This document shows, one piece after another, positions 42,631-51,777 of a DNA stretch of 64,000 bases. How positions within the stretch are numbered: position 1 is the stretch's first letter; every line of letters begins with the position of its first letter. The notes beneath the pieces are model-generated. The model was not told the DNA's origin and made no database searches. It was given only the letters and a program-made list of their open reading frames with translations. Location: assembly GCA_012970285.1 (NCBI GenBank), contig JIBW01000011.1, forward strand, positions 162,230-226,229, read 5' to 3'. This DNA comes from Bacillaceae bacterium JMAK1 (GTDB lineage Bacteria; Bacillota; Bacilli; Bacillales; Marinococcaceae). The position numbers and the translations under genes were made by a program.

Positions 42631-43302
42631 TTAGCCATCAAAGCAATAAGCTTCAACACCAGCAATGCCTAGTACTTCAGCGGCTGCCCATCCACCGATA
42701 TTTAACCAGTCACCTCTTGTAGAAGCACCTGCGAGTAAACGAACGGTTTCACGAACACCACCAAGTGCGCGGATAGCTCTGTATGCTTGAGCACCAGGAA
42801 CAAAGACTGCTGCAATTGCTGCTGTACACTTAGTCGCATCCCAAACGCCACCCCAGAAGGACATCGTTTCAATACCGTCAGCATCGACACCAACAAGATG
42901 TCCGTTACTATTTATACTAACTGATTCCGTATCTTCTGAAAATTCCACTGAAGTCCCAAGAGAAGTGAACATTTCATCCAAAGTGTCTACGTCTTTTTTA
43001 CTCTCTGCAATGAGAACATCACCATCAAATTGGGATGAATCAAACTCAGGATCTAATAAGGCGTTAAGGAAAATTTCTTCCTGCTCGTCATCAAGATTTT
43101 CTACAACGGCCTCAATTGCTAAGTATTGTTCATACATTTCATCAGCTAAGGCTTCTTCTTCTGGTGTTAACTCTACCTCACTCGTGTCAATCTCATCAAA
43201 CTCATTATAGGCTTGAGCTTGATGAGTAACAGGGCTTAACCCCAGTAGTATAGCTAACGATGCAGTTACCCCCACTGAGACTTGTTTCTTAATGTTTTTC
43301 AT
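42631..43302 (-). CDS. Secreted protein with acidic pro-region and hydrophobic two-Cys C-terminus
   Basis: Signal peptide MKNIKKQVSVGVTASLAILL ending HQAQA. Residues about 33-145 are strongly acidic (DEIDTSEVELTPEEEALADE). The last 75 residues change character: SFWGGVWDATKCTAAIAAVF, VPGAQAYRAIRALGG, WLNIGGWAAAEVLGIAG and VEAYCFDG, hydrophobic and Gly/Ala-rich with exactly two Cys. This suggests a pro-protein releasing a small disulfide-bonded peptide, possibly membrane-active. No family recognised. AAGGGATGATTGG precedes the ATG. Confidence 0.6.
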   Translation of the reverse strand: MKNIKKQVSVGVTASLAILLGLSPVTHQAQAYNEFDEIDTSEVELTPEEEALADEMYEQYLAIEAVVENLDDEQEEIFLNALLDPEFDSSQFDGDVLIAESKKDVDTLDEMFTSLGTSVEFSEDTESVSINSNGHLVGVDADGIETMSFWGGVWDATKCTAAIAAVFVPGAQAYRAIRALGGVRETVRLLAGASTRGDWLNIGGWAAAEVLGIAGVEAYCFDG

Positions 43303-43927
43303 CCAATCATCCCTTCCTAGATTTTGTAATCAATTTACCGGTCCAATATTACTAGAATTATTTGGTTATTTTCAATTTACAAATTTCTTAATATTTATTA
43401 CAAAGTTTGTAAAAAACCGATTTGAAACAGGCTATGACAGTGATTTTGCGAGTTATAGAATTCAAGAAAAATGACTTAAAATTCTTTCATTAAAGCTTGG
43501 TATTAAGACGAATTTCGTAAGAGACAATAGGTAATAGTCTACTAATTAATTACTAGAAGAATTGACGTCGATCAATTTTTCCTCCAGATGATTGCAAATT
43601 ACTCAAACAAGTTGACTTTATTACCAGCGTTGGGTACTATTTGAACTATTCAAAGATCTTTACCTACTATGCTTTTTATCTCCCTTATCTTCTGATAAGC
43701 GCAGAGATGAAATGGAAGCGACACTAATTTCGATTATGTCGAATGTGCTACTCTAAAAATTAATGATTCATAAGTATTAACCATAAAAATTCAAAGGCAG
43801 AACAAAAAAGCAACCGTTACGGTCTTTTAGTTCTGCCTTTTTTTATATACATTACGGCACAATTAAAGGGAGAATGCAAAGAGTAAATTAAGAAAAGTTA
43901 TTGTTCAATCAGCTACCCAAAACCTAA
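43303..43927. other. Intergenic region, terminator only
   Basis: No gene with a ribosome site on either strand; contains the terminator at 43793-43846. Confidence 0.45.
43793..43846 (+). terminator. Terminator-like hairpin
   Basis: AAAGGCAGAAC pairs with GTTCTGCCTTT followed by TTTT. Confidence 0.75.
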
Positions 43928-43950
43928 ATGAAACACAAAAAACATACGAA

Positions 43951-43995
43951 AAAGGCACGACAAAAAGGAATTAATCCTTGCTGTCGTGCTTTTTT
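43951..43995 (+). terminator. Leader terminator ahead of the plasmid operon
   Basis: AAAGGCACGACA pairs with TGTCGTGCTTTTTT only 23 bases before the first gene's start. A frame beginning ATG at 43928 runs through it into that gene. The position between a likely promoter and the operon suggests attenuation. Confidence 0.6.
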
Positions 43996-44017
43996 GCGTT
44001 CTAAGGAGATTTTACAA

Positions 44018-44371
44018 ATGCAAACCACAAGTTCACTCATTAATTTAACAAGCCATCATGTTCACCTTGTCGGAAGTCATCGCGAACAAATCATTATTGA
44101 ACCGTCTGGATATGTTGCCCGCTGCACGATTAGCGAGACGTTTACGGACGAATGGATGCACGGACAACCGGTGAAGACCAAGCAAGTCGTCTACGGAAGC
44201 GCACCTTTGCCACCAATGATTCCTGGCATCAATTACATTGTTTCGACTATGACCTCAATGTATGCCGACGTCTCACGTACTGATTTATTGGTGCCGTCAA
44301 GCGTTGTGAAACGCAATGGGAGTAAGCAAGCATACATCTTTGCGGCTCAAGACGGTGAGCAATATGCCTAA
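44018..44371 (+). CDS. Plasmid/phage-type protein of unknown function (117 aa)
   Basis: ATG after CTAAGGAGATTTTACAA. Starts MQTTSSLINLTSHHVHLVGS, then IIEPSGYVARCTISETFTDE and INYIVSTMTSMYADVSRTDL LVPSSVV, a pattern seen in small phage and plasmid proteins of unknown role. First of eight or more genes in one direction. Confidence 0.6.
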   Translation: MQTTSSLINLTSHHVHLVGSHREQIIIEPSGYVARCTISETFTDEWMHGQPVKTKQVVYGSAPLPPMIPGINYIVSTMTSMYADVSRTDLLVPSSVVKRNGSKQAYIFAAQDGEQYA

Positions 44372-44963
44372 TGCGATGGAAAGAATTCAAGACCTCGTTG
44401 AAAGCATTCATGCATTGCAACCGAGTGCGACAGAGGATGTGCTTAGTAAGCTATGCCAAGTTCCTTCATTCGCATACGTACAAAGCGGGCAAGAAGCGAC
44501 GGTTATGAGTACACTCGAAGCGATATTGAAAAAAGCTGAAGAAAAAGTGACATTCCAAAACCAATACCAATCCTTGGTTGACACTCTACTAGAGAAAGGG
44601 ATTGACGATGAAGAGCTATTTTGTCAATTACATGGTCAACTAGATAAAACAGTAGAAACCTTAACGTATAAACAATTAGTGAAAGCCATTGAACGCATGA
44701 ACTCATGGGGCATCATGAATGAGGACACGGACGCTCCCATCTATGTGCTACATGAGTTTGAACTACACCGAGGGTACGATCACTACCAAACGTATGGATC
44801 ACTGGTCTTTACGAATGCAGAAGGCATCGAATACCGAGGCGTGGTGAGTGAGGCCTGGGTTGATTTTTTCGATCAATTACATCTAAAAGGCCAATTCCTA
44901 GCGGACATCGTGAAATGCAAGCACCACCTGGTCAGTCTTACGAATGCCAGGGCGGTGATGTGA
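44364..44963 (+). CDS. Plasmid protein of unknown function (199 aa)
   Basis: Start at MPNAMERIQDLVESIHALQP, overlapping the previous gene by 8 bases; an earlier in-frame ATG has no ribosome site. N-terminal half is helical (repeated LVDTLLEKGIDDEELFCQLH units), C-terminal half contains YQTYGSLVFTNAEGIEYRGV. No family recognised. Confidence 0.55.
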   Translation: MPNAMERIQDLVESIHALQPSATEDVLSKLCQVPSFAYVQSGQEATVMSTLEAILKKAEEKVTFQNQYQSLVDTLLEKGIDDEELFCQLHGQLDKTVETLTYKQLVKAIERMNSWGIMNEDTDAPIYVLHEFELHRGYDHYQTYGSLVFTNAEGIEYRGVVSEAWVDFFDQLHLKGQFLADIVKCKHHLVSLTNARAVM

Positions 44964-45334
44964 TGGAATCTACCGTCTATGAACTCTCAGATCGTTTTGT
45001 CATTAAGCTTAAACGGTTTGCGCTTATCTCACCAGAGAAACAAGACATTGTTTCAGTTTCTCGTTTAGTAGAGATCAAACGCCTTGGATCGACCGACGAC
45101 ATTTTAGTCACTCACTATTGTTGTGACTTCCCGAAACACGTGCAGTGCAATTGCGTAAAGCAAGCCTTGGCCCTTTATCGCAAGTCACATACGTATCAGT
45201 CAGTTCTTCGTGCGTATCAAGACGTGCGAGATACGGACCTTTTATATTTGGAGGAGGTTTTGGACCATGCATCCGGACATTATGACGATCGTCAACGAGT
45301 ACAATCTGGAGATCAACCCGCGTACAGCGAATAA
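44963..45334 (+). CDS. Plasmid protein of unknown function (123 aa)
   Basis: ATG directly at the end of the previous gene, after GGCGGTGATGTG. Begins MESTVYELSDRFVIKLKRFA; a cluster of Cys and His (THYCCDFPKHVQCNCVKQAL) could bind a metal. No family recognised. Confidence 0.5.
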   Translation: MESTVYELSDRFVIKLKRFALISPEKQDIVSVSRLVEIKRLGSTDDILVTHYCCDFPKHVQCNCVKQALALYRKSHTYQSVLRAYQDVRDTDLLYLEEVLDHASGHYDDRQRVQSGDQPAYSE

Positions 45335-45915
45335 GGTACAGGTTGAAGCCAAATGTCCGTTTTGCCAAGGAGATGCCGATAAGCGTCAAAAATACAAATT
45401 CTCCATTAATGCTGAGATGCATGTGTTCAGGTGTTGGTTATGCAACGAGAGCGGCTATGTATACGATCTGGAAGCCCATTTATCAAATAAACCGTACGAG
45501 GAAGTTCGAAGCTGAAAAGTTATCGCCAAAACAATTAGACAAGATTGAGAAACGACACTTAAAAGTGGATTATGAAGCGTTTAAACAACAATTTACTCAA
45601 ATTGAAAAGGAATGGGATGATTACTGTCTTGGCCAAAAACGTTTATTACTAAGCAAGCTTCTCCTTGGCCATGTTCTTAACCTTGATATGATGTCGGCAA
45701 TTCACGCACAAATTGAGTCCAGTGAGGTTCCAAATCTCTTCAGTGAAGTGATGCACGAATACCTTCACATCGAAACCTCGAAGAAGTCATGGGCTGTCGA
45801 AGCTCGGGCTTCAGTAAAAGACTTGTTGCAGCAGTATCAGAGTGAGAATGCACACACGCTAGTGGCTCTTCTCCTCATTCGCCATCATAAACAAGTAGGA
45901 CGCGTACAGTCGTAG
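45267..45915 (+). pseudogene. Primase-type zinc-finger protein split by a frameshift
   Basis: ATG after GGAGGAGG opens MHPDIMTIVNEYNLEINPRT with CPFC...CWLC, a zinc ribbon like the CHC2 finger of DnaG and phage primases. The frame stops at 45513 after KPYEEVRS, but the next frame continues at once with FEAEKLSPKQLDKIEKRHLK and runs to 45915 (helical, ending HHKQVGRVQS). One frameshift between 45490 and 45515 would join both into about 216 residues. Confidence 0.55.
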
Positions 45916-45938
45916 TCATTGCCTGTAGGTGAACAAAA

Positions 45939-46550
45939 ATGAATGAACAAGAATACAAAGCGATTTGTAATCGTATGGCCGTTACACAAAGCAAACAAAA
46001 CCTTATCAAACATTATCGCTTAATGATTGGGGACAGCGTAGATCATGCCATTGAACACATTGGTTTTTCAACCGCTCGTCAATTAACACGCTTGGAAGTG
46101 GGAGAAGTGTTTCCAACTTTTACAGAAGCACAGAAGTTAGAATCCTATTTTGAAGTTCCAATGGATGTCTTGTTTCCCCTCCCCTATCGAACAACGAACG
46201 AACGATGGGAACACGAACAAGTGATTACAAATTATCAGGCTCGAACAAAAGCGAATTGGAACACCGAAAAGATTCCTGAAACCAGTCGTCTCCATAATGC
46301 AATGACTCACTTGGATTGGACAGAAGCCTTGCTAGGATCTGTAAAACCATTGCTGTATGAGGTGCGTATCTTTTTGCATTGGTCGCAAAAGGAAATGGCC
46401 GAGCGAATGGGTATGACGGTTGAAGCAATTGAAAAGATGGAAACTCAACGTACTGTTGATCCAGATGTATTAACAACATTTGGCCGTGTCACACAGCTCT
46501 ACATTAAGGACTTGGTTGTGGCGCCTAAATACAAATATATGAACGACTAA
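45939..46550 (+). CDS. Protein with two XRE-like helix-turn-helix regions (203 aa)
   Basis: N-terminal region IGFSTARQLTRLEVGEVFPT and C-terminal region LHWSQKEMAERMGMTVEAIE KMETQR both have the XRE pattern, the second clearer. A regulator within the operon is likely. It is followed by leader D. Confidence 0.6.
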   Translation: MNEQEYKAICNRMAVTQSKQNLIKHYRLMIGDSVDHAIEHIGFSTARQLTRLEVGEVFPTFTEAQKLESYFEVPMDVLFPLPYRTTNERWEHEQVITNYQARTKANWNTEKIPETSRLHNAMTHLDWTEALLGSVKPLLYEVRIFLHWSQKEMAERMGMTVEAIEKMETQRTVDPDVLTTFGRVTQLYIKDLVVAPKYKYMND

Positions 46551-46561
46551 AACTTAACTTT

Positions 46562-46628
46562 GCCTTCCCCTCCGGCAGAACTGAGGCGGCGCATCATTGG
46601 CCGCTTTGGGCCGTGATGTGGAAAGGAT
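46562..46628 (+). ncRNA. SD-pairing pseudoknot leader, copy D
   Basis: GCCTTCCCC, hairpin GGCGGC/GCCGC with loop CATCAT, TTTGGG, GTGATG complementary to the loop, GGAAAGGATG before ATG at 46632. Confidence 0.8.
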
Positions 46629-46631
46629 GTA

Positions 46632-46880
46632 ATGAGTCGAATAGATACACTAAAACGTGCTTTAATCATTGATGGCATCGACTTTCAAGTAGATAAAGAG
46701 ACTATTGTTATCAAAAAATCAATCTATATCCTGTTTATTCAGCAAGAATCTGATGACTGGTTTTATTGTTATACAATTCATAAACGAACAGGATCATACA
46801 AACGGTCAGACGGAAAACGAAGGAATGAACGAAAATACCTCTATCTTGATTCGGTTATGAGATATATCTATCGATACTAA
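46632..46880 (+). CDS. Small plasmid protein of unknown function (82 aa)
   Basis: MSRIDTLKRALIIDGIDFQV..., alternating strands and a basic segment (RTGSYKRSDGKRRNERKYLY). It sits between leaders D and E. The basic tract suggests nucleic acid binding; no family recognised. Confidence 0.55.
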   Translation: MSRIDTLKRALIIDGIDFQVDKETIVIKKSIYILFIQQESDDWFYCYTIHKRTGSYKRSDGKRRNERKYLYLDSVMRYIYRY

Positions 46881-46903
46881 ATAAATGCAGAAAATAAAAT
46901 AAT

Positions 46904-46973
46904 CCTTCCCGCTCAGGTCAATGAGGCGGCACGAACCCTTGTGCCGCTTCGGTACTTGGGTTTGTGGAAGGGA
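46904..46973 (+). ncRNA. SD-pairing pseudoknot leader, copy E
   Basis: CCTTCCCGC, hairpin GCGGCAC/GTGCCGC with loop GAACCCTT, TTCGGT, GGGTTTG complementary to CGAACCC, then GGAAGGGAG before ATG at 46980. CCTTCC/GGAAGG pairs perfectly, unlike other copies where the ribosome site is GGAAAGG. Confidence 0.85.
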
Positions 46974-46979
46974 GTAAAC

Positions 46980-47099
46980 ATGAAAAAGAATAAGATTGCG
47001 AAACGAAGAATTAAATTGACGACGAATGAAGTATGGATTCTTGTGCTAGCGGTTTTAGCATTTATTAATATGTTTGTCGTAGACTTGGTGATCCGATGA
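46980..47099 (+). CDS. Very small membrane protein (39 aa)
   Basis: MKKNKIAKRRIKLTTNEVWI then LVLAVLAFINMFVVDLVIR: a basic cytoplasmic start and one membrane helix. Its stop overlaps the next start (ATGA), so translation is coupled. It lies directly behind leader E. Confidence 0.65.
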   Translation: MKKNKIAKRRIKLTTNEVWILVLAVLAFINMFVVDLVIR

Positions 47100-48118
47100 A
47101 CGTACAATCCATTAAATTTGCACTGTTGGAGAACTTCTCGTATATCGGTAGTAAAGGATTAAAAGTTACCGAGGACGACGGTACTATTACCGTGCGGTGG
47201 CGAGATTATCCCATTCCTGCATGTGTTCGACAAGTCGTTGGGGAAAACGTCGTATTGCACCATCGAATGAGTACGGAGTTTAAAATGAAGTTCAAACGAA
47301 CATTAACAGAATCCGAAAATGAAGACGCAGCGTTGCAAACGCTGTACCTTAATTTTGAACAGCAGCGTCAAGCAGAAAATAAGTTAAAGCAAGACATTAC
47401 CGGCTTTTTTGAAGCCTCAATCTATATTGAATACAAAACCACAACAAGAGACTTAGAAACCTTAAAGGAGACATTAATTGAGCGGTTACGGGCTTCGGGC
47501 AAGAGTTATCTTCAAGCCGGAGAGTATTATGTTCAAGAGTTTAACAATCGTGATTATAAGAAATATGATCAGGCATTAGTGAAAGACTTGCGAGATTTAC
47601 GACTGACCAATGACGCTCTTCTTTTTGATGATGTGGCGTATCAAACGGTAACAGGGCGTGATGTTTCACACTTGGTCTCGACTACATCACATCTAGAGGT
47701 CTATCCGAAAAGGCTCGTTAAAGTACGCCTTGAGAATTATTTTCAAAGTTTTGACCATATCACACGAAATGAAACACTCATTCAAAAATATGTCCAACTT
47801 AGCCAAAAGAAAGTTCTTCTACAACAACAGTATGACGGCTTTCGATTGAAGATCTTAGCTTTGATGGAAGAACAGGGCTTTAAAAAGTTCACCACGGATT
47901 ATGCGACGCTTAAAGTCAATCCTGGTAAGGCAAAAATTGATATTGAAGGGTTGATCCAAGAAGAAGGATTTGATCGGATTAAAGTCTTTCTATCCGCTAG
48001 TCAGAGTGCATTAAACAAGCTAATTTTGCATGAGCACCTTAATCCAAAAAACATCCAACGGTATGTGTTGAACACAAAAGATAGCAAAATCAACGATGTG
48101 ATTGTGTACCATTCTTAA
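47096..48118 (+). CDS. Plasmid protein of unknown function (340 aa)
   Basis: Helical protein with many Lys/Glu/Gln. The C-terminal part (LMEEQGFKKFTTDYATLKVN PGKAKIDIEGLIQEEG) resembles Gp157-like phage proteins. No enzymatic motif. Coupled to the 39-residue membrane peptide and followed by the helicase, so a role in DNA processing is possible. Confidence 0.5.
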   Translation: MNVQSIKFALLENFSYIGSKGLKVTEDDGTITVRWRDYPIPACVRQVVGENVVLHHRMSTEFKMKFKRTLTESENEDAALQTLYLNFEQQRQAENKLKQDITGFFEASIYIEYKTTTRDLETLKETLIERLRASGKSYLQAGEYYVQEFNNRDYKKYDQALVKDLRDLRLTNDALLFDDVAYQTVTGRDVSHLVSTTSHLEVYPKRLVKVRLENYFQSFDHITRNETLIQKYVQLSQKKVLLQQQYDGFRLKILALMEEQGFKKFTTDYATLKVNPGKAKIDIEGLIQEEGFDRIKVFLSASQSALNKLILHEHLNPKNIQRYVLNTKDSKINDVIVYHS

Positions 48119-48151
48119 AATCAACGAAATTATTACTAAAAACTAACGAAC

Positions 48152-48180
48152 GAGAAGCTTCTTAGAGGCTTCTCTTCTTC
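48152..48180 (+). terminator. Hairpin ahead of the helicase gene
   Basis: GAGAAGCTTC...GGCTTCTC followed by TTCTTCTC, 20 bases before the helicase ribosome site. Possible partial terminator. Confidence 0.45.
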
Positions 48181-48201
48181 TCGTAGGAGCAATCAATAAT
48201 T

Positions 48202-49347
48202 ATGACGACTATTACACTGACGCAAGAACAAAAAGATGCAATCCAATCCGCAAAGAGATGGTTTGAAGACTGTCAAAAAGGTAGCCCACCCTACCCTTTT
48301 GTCATTGCAGGATATGCTGGGACAGGGAAAACAACCGTGGTGAATGCGATGATCGAAGAACTAGGCATTCCAATGAACAAGGTTCTTTTTGGTACGTTCA
48401 CGGGGAAGGCTGCTTTGAAATTGCGTGAAAAGGAATTGCCGGCATTCACACTCCACCGGTTGTTGTATGAAGTAGCAAGCGATGACTACGGTCGGCCTCT
48501 TCTGAAGAAGCGAGAGCCAAGTACCCTGAAATATCACGGATATGAGCTACTGGTGATTGATGAAGTTGGAACAGTGAACAAGGAGTTGCTGTTCGATGCG
48601 TTGTATTATGGCATCCCAATTATAGCGTTGGGTGATGATGAGCAACTAGAAGCGGTAGGTGAAAATCATACCTTACTAAAAACGCCAGATGTCTTCTTAG
48701 TAGATCAACATCGACAAGCCAAAGAATGTCCAATTAATCAGCTCGCATTGAAAGTTCGTAGTGGTGATAAGATTGGATATGGGCGCCTTGGTCATAACGT
48801 TTTTGTATTACCCAAAGATCATAAGCGCGTTCTAGATGGCTCTATTTATTCCAATGCGGATCAAGTGATTGTGCGATCCAATCAATTACGAAAACAAATT
48901 AATGCGAACGTACGTCAGTACAGACGATACCTATCTAAAGATCCCGCAGTTAATGATAAGGTCATCTGCAATCAAAATAATTGGTCGGTGACACTACCTG
49001 GTACTTCTCTATCTTTGATTAATGGGTTATCAGGCTATGTACGAACAATTAAACACAAAAACGGCTTGAGTACGTTTGACTTCGAGCCTGACTTTACACC
49101 AGGCAAGGTATTTAAAAACGTATCAACGGCTACTGAAGACTTTTATGAGGCAAAAAAACAACATACTAAAAAAGAATTGAATGATTTTCGCTACGGTTAT
49201 GCGATCACAGATATGAAAGCACAAGGATCTGAATGGTCCAATGTTTGTTTTCATTATTCTTCGATCGGCATGAGCGAAACAAAAAATCGTAAAAGCCTGT
49301 ATTCAGGGATAACAAGAGCAAGAGAACAATTGATCCTGGTTTTCTAA
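48202..49347 (+). CDS. SF1 (RecD/Dda-like) DNA helicase
   Basis: 381 residues. Walker A at residues 37-44 (GYAGTGKT), Walker B YELLVIDEVGTVNKELL near 112-128, motif III ALGDDEQLEAV, and the C-terminal motifs DMKAQGSEWSNV and YSGITRAREQLILVF. The length and motif set fit Dda/RecD2-type 5'-3' helicases of phages and plasmids. GTAGGAGCAATCAATAATT precedes the ATG. Last gene of the operon. Confidence 0.85.
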   Translation: MTTITLTQEQKDAIQSAKRWFEDCQKGSPPYPFVIAGYAGTGKTTVVNAMIEELGIPMNKVLFGTFTGKAALKLREKELPAFTLHRLLYEVASDDYGRPLLKKREPSTLKYHGYELLVIDEVGTVNKELLFDALYYGIPIIALGDDEQLEAVGENHTLLKTPDVFLVDQHRQAKECPINQLALKVRSGDKIGYGRLGHNVFVLPKDHKRVLDGSIYSNADQVIVRSNQLRKQINANVRQYRRYLSKDPAVNDKVICNQNNWSVTLPGTSLSLINGLSGYVRTIKHKNGLSTFDFEPDFTPGKVFKNVSTATEDFYEAKKQHTKKELNDFRYGYAITDMKAQGSEWSNVCFHYSSIGMSETKNRKSLYSGITRAREQLILVF

Positions 49348-49351
49348 ACTT

Positions 49352-49395
49352 AAAAAAGGTGATGCATTAAGTGCTGATGATGCATCACCTTTTTT
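49352..49395 (+). terminator. Operon terminator
   Basis: AAAAAAGGTGATGCAT pairs with ATGCATCACCTTTTTT right after the helicase stop. Confidence 0.9.
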
Positions 49396-49883
49396 ATATG
49401 TCGAATCATTAAACCTTCTATAAAACACAAAGAAATACACTGCGAGTAGCTTTCTAAATTCAAATGTAAAACATAAGTGGTTTAAGGAAAGGTCGTTCTA
49501 AAATAACACCGTACCCTTTGTGAATTACACCAGTTGGCAACTAAACAAATTGCTTTTAATCATTATAAAAAAATGTTTTTTTACCATAATTTTTAATTAA
49601 TGGTATATATTTATTCAATTAGGGCAGTCTATTATTAAGGTTCATCCATGGACCTGTATCAATTCTGCAGGCACGTTCTTTTGAACGTGCCTTTAACAGT
49701 TATATTCAAGCCTACAATGTAATTATAGAGCCCTCCTGTTCATGACTTGTCGCCTCAATCTCTTAATTAGTACCCAGTACTTTTAGTGATATATAAACTT
49801 TCATAGATCTGCATCAATTCTGCAGAAACGCTCATATTAGGTGTCTTTTTCATATTTATGACTTAATCGCATATAATTATTTT

Positions 49884-49933
49884 GGAGGGCGCCGTCTAAC
49901 ACCTTGTAAGGACTTAGATGCTGCGAACCCTCC
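49884..49933 (+). ncRNA. Three-stem GGAGGG RNA element, copy 2
   Basis: GGAGGG/CCCTCC, GTCTAA/TTAGAT (G-U), apical CCTT/AAGG. The apical stem has four pairs of different sequence from the CTC/GAG of the other copies, with structure kept. Confidence 0.6.
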
Positions 49934-50064
49934 GCCAAAGTTATTATTTCATAAGAATCTAATTCACAAACATTTTATATTCATCTAATCTGATACGCGT
50001 GTAAATATATGCCTCTTGGCATGTCCCACTATGTACCATACTTTATTTGCATAAATTTATATCT

Positions 50065-50160
50065 TATTCCACATGCTACAAATGTCTCTAACGAGATAAT
50101 CCCTAGGTTATGATATTCAGTTGACACGCCTTAAATCCTTGGCGTGTTTTCTTAATCTAA
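50065..50160 (+). ncRNA. Paired-hairpin block, copy 2
   Basis: Counterpart of 12585-12680; GTCTCTAACGAGAT hairpin, GGTTATGATA, AGTTGACACGCC and terminal ACACGCC...GGCGTGTTTTCTT. Confidence 0.55.
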
Positions 50161-50385
50161 CCCAGTTAAATACTACTTGTAAAAGCCAATATCCAACCAT
50201 CATTCCTGTTTGAAAATTAATGTTATCTTTCCTGATGTCAATAAATATTTAATTAATTGGTATAAACTGGTTTAACTTGGAAACCGTATTATCAAGGTTC
50301 TTCCATAGACCTGTATTAATTTCTTAGGCACGTTCTTTTTGAGCGTGCCTTTCACATTTTTATTTATTGCGTATATAATGTGACT

Positions 50386-50442
50386 GTGGAGGGTAATGTT
50401 TAATTCTCCCGCTGAGACTTAGACACCTCCAAATCCCTCCAC
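50386..50442 (+). ncRNA. Three-stem GGAGGG RNA element, copy 3
   Basis: GTGGAGGG/CCCTCCAC, GTTTAA/TTAGAC (one U-G), apical CTC/GAG. Compared with copy 1 the second closing pair changed from C-G to U-A. Confidence 0.65.
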
Positions 50443-50746
50443 TAATTTTTAATGTATAGTTACCTTTACGCTTGTGCATTATATAAAGGCCTCTCTCTTA
50501 GCAGTCTTACGTAATGGAATTATGGTTTGACGCGTCTCATTTAAATTGAGGCGTGTTTTTTATATGACGAATTTAGAACACCAATAAATATAAACAGCCC
50601 ATTATAACCTAGTAGATCGATTGCAACTACTCAACCCAACACTTAAAAACGAAACAGGTTGAAGACAAGCTTGCAGTACTTCTGAGCGATTTTTCCTTGT
50701 TGCTTCGCATACGAGTACAACATGAACCGGATGCCTTTGTATGTCA

Positions 50747-50791
50747 ATATGGCGAACGCCCACCCCCTGCTCGAATGTACGTTCGCCATAT
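50747..50791. repeat. 12-base inverted repeat
   Basis: ATATGGCGAACG and CGTTCGCCATAT separated by 21 bases, between array 2 and the STAS gene. Frames across it (leftward, AILTYKGIRFMLYSYAKQQG) have no start and may be a transposon scrap. Confidence 0.5.
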
Positions 50792-50879
50792 AAATATACC
50801 ATGATTAGTTGCATACTTCCTTAAAATCAAGGTGAAAGCAGACATCATAAAACTGACAAATAATAAACGTATTTAGAAA

Positions 50880-51701
50880 TTAAGCAATGGCTTTAAGTGC
50901 TTCATTTACATTTCGATATATTCGATAAGATTTTATACTTAAGCCCGCTTGAACAGCCGTTTGTGATAAGTCTGGTCTAATACCAGTAATAATTGGCTCA
51001 ATACCTAACAACTCTAGTAACTTGGCAATATCGAAGCATCGCTTCATTACCTCATTATTAAGGCGATATACACCTGAAAAATCAAGAATTACTATTGGTA
51101 TTGACTGCTCTTTTATAGTTGGAATAACATAATCATAAATATTTACTGTGTGATCTTCTGTTATCTCTCCAATGAAAGGAAGAACAGAAATGTTCTCTCC
51201 TACTGGAACTAGAGGTGTAGATACCTTAACAATCTCTTGCTTCATAGTAGCAAGAGCCTCTTGGTTCTTGTTGTCATAATTATTTATAGAATCTATAACT
51301 GCTTGATCAAATATTTGAATTGTTTTATGCATAAGTATTTGGCATGTCTTTATAGAAAAATTATTGCCATAGGACTTCTCTTGTATGTAATTCAAAAGTT
51401 CTGAGCGATACCTAGTTAGCAAATCTACCATAAAACTTAAAGATACATCCATATCTGCAATCTGATTTTTTGGGTCATAATCTAGATTTAATTCACTTCT
51501 TTTTTCCGTGGGTTTTATAAAATCGAACTTTATTTTTTGTATAAGGTGTTCTAAAAGCTTATAGTGATGCCTAATAAAGTCATCTTTATTAAAATAGTTA
51601 TTATCATCGATTTCAACTTTAGCTTTTTTAAGTAGCCGTAGCGTTAGATCGTCAACATTATGAAATATAATATTGGATAAGCTTATCATTTCATTGTGCA
51701 T
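50880..51701 (-). CDS. RsbR-like STAS-domain protein
   Basis: 273 residues. N-terminal helical sensor-like domain (HNEMISLSNIIFHNVDDLTL), C-terminal STAS domain: PIVILDFSGVYRLNNEVMKR and GIEPIITGIRPDLSQTAVQA. RsbR proteins form the stressosome controlling SigB. The first phosphorylation site of RsbR, Thr in DITGV, is Ser here (DFSGV); the second (QT in RPDLSQT) is kept. It stands alone, with an IS30 copy inserted just upstream. Confidence 0.8.
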   Translation of the reverse strand: MHNEMISLSNIIFHNVDDLTLRLLKKAKVEIDDNNYFNKDDFIRHHYKLLEHLIQKIKFDFIKPTEKRSELNLDYDPKNQIADMDVSLSFMVDLLTRYRSELLNYIQEKSYGNNFSIKTCQILMHKTIQIFDQAVIDSINNYDNKNQEALATMKQEIVKVSTPLVPVGENISVLPFIGEITEDHTVNIYDYVIPTIKEQSIPIVILDFSGVYRLNNEVMKRCFDIAKLLELLGIEPIITGIRPDLSQTAVQAGLSIKSYRIYRNVNEALKAIA

Positions 51702-51777
51702 AGTTAATCAAACCCTCTCTATATGTAACTCTCGTAGTCTCATACCCAATTTCTATAAGCAGTAAACTATTTTATGT

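Larger units (their letters stand above)
49590..50570 (+). repeat. Gene-poor array of related hairpin units (array 2)
   Basis: Related to array 1 at 11.8-13.3 kb. Units: GGTTCATCCATGGACC with GGCACGTTC...GAACGTGCC (49648-49695); GGAGGG element (49884-49933); GTCTC block (50065-50160); GGTTCTTCCATAGACC with GGCACG...CGTGCC (50297-50351); GGAGGG element (50386-50442); GACGCGTCTC...GAGGCGTGTTTTTT (50532-50563). The stretch 50190-50560 follows 12760-13110 almost throughout, with about one difference in four. No gene seen. Confidence 0.65.

Noticed and set aside
50602..50814. Leftward frame of 70 codons
   Set aside because: Crosses a 12-base inverted repeat, has no ribosome site, and a different frame looks equally protein-like.
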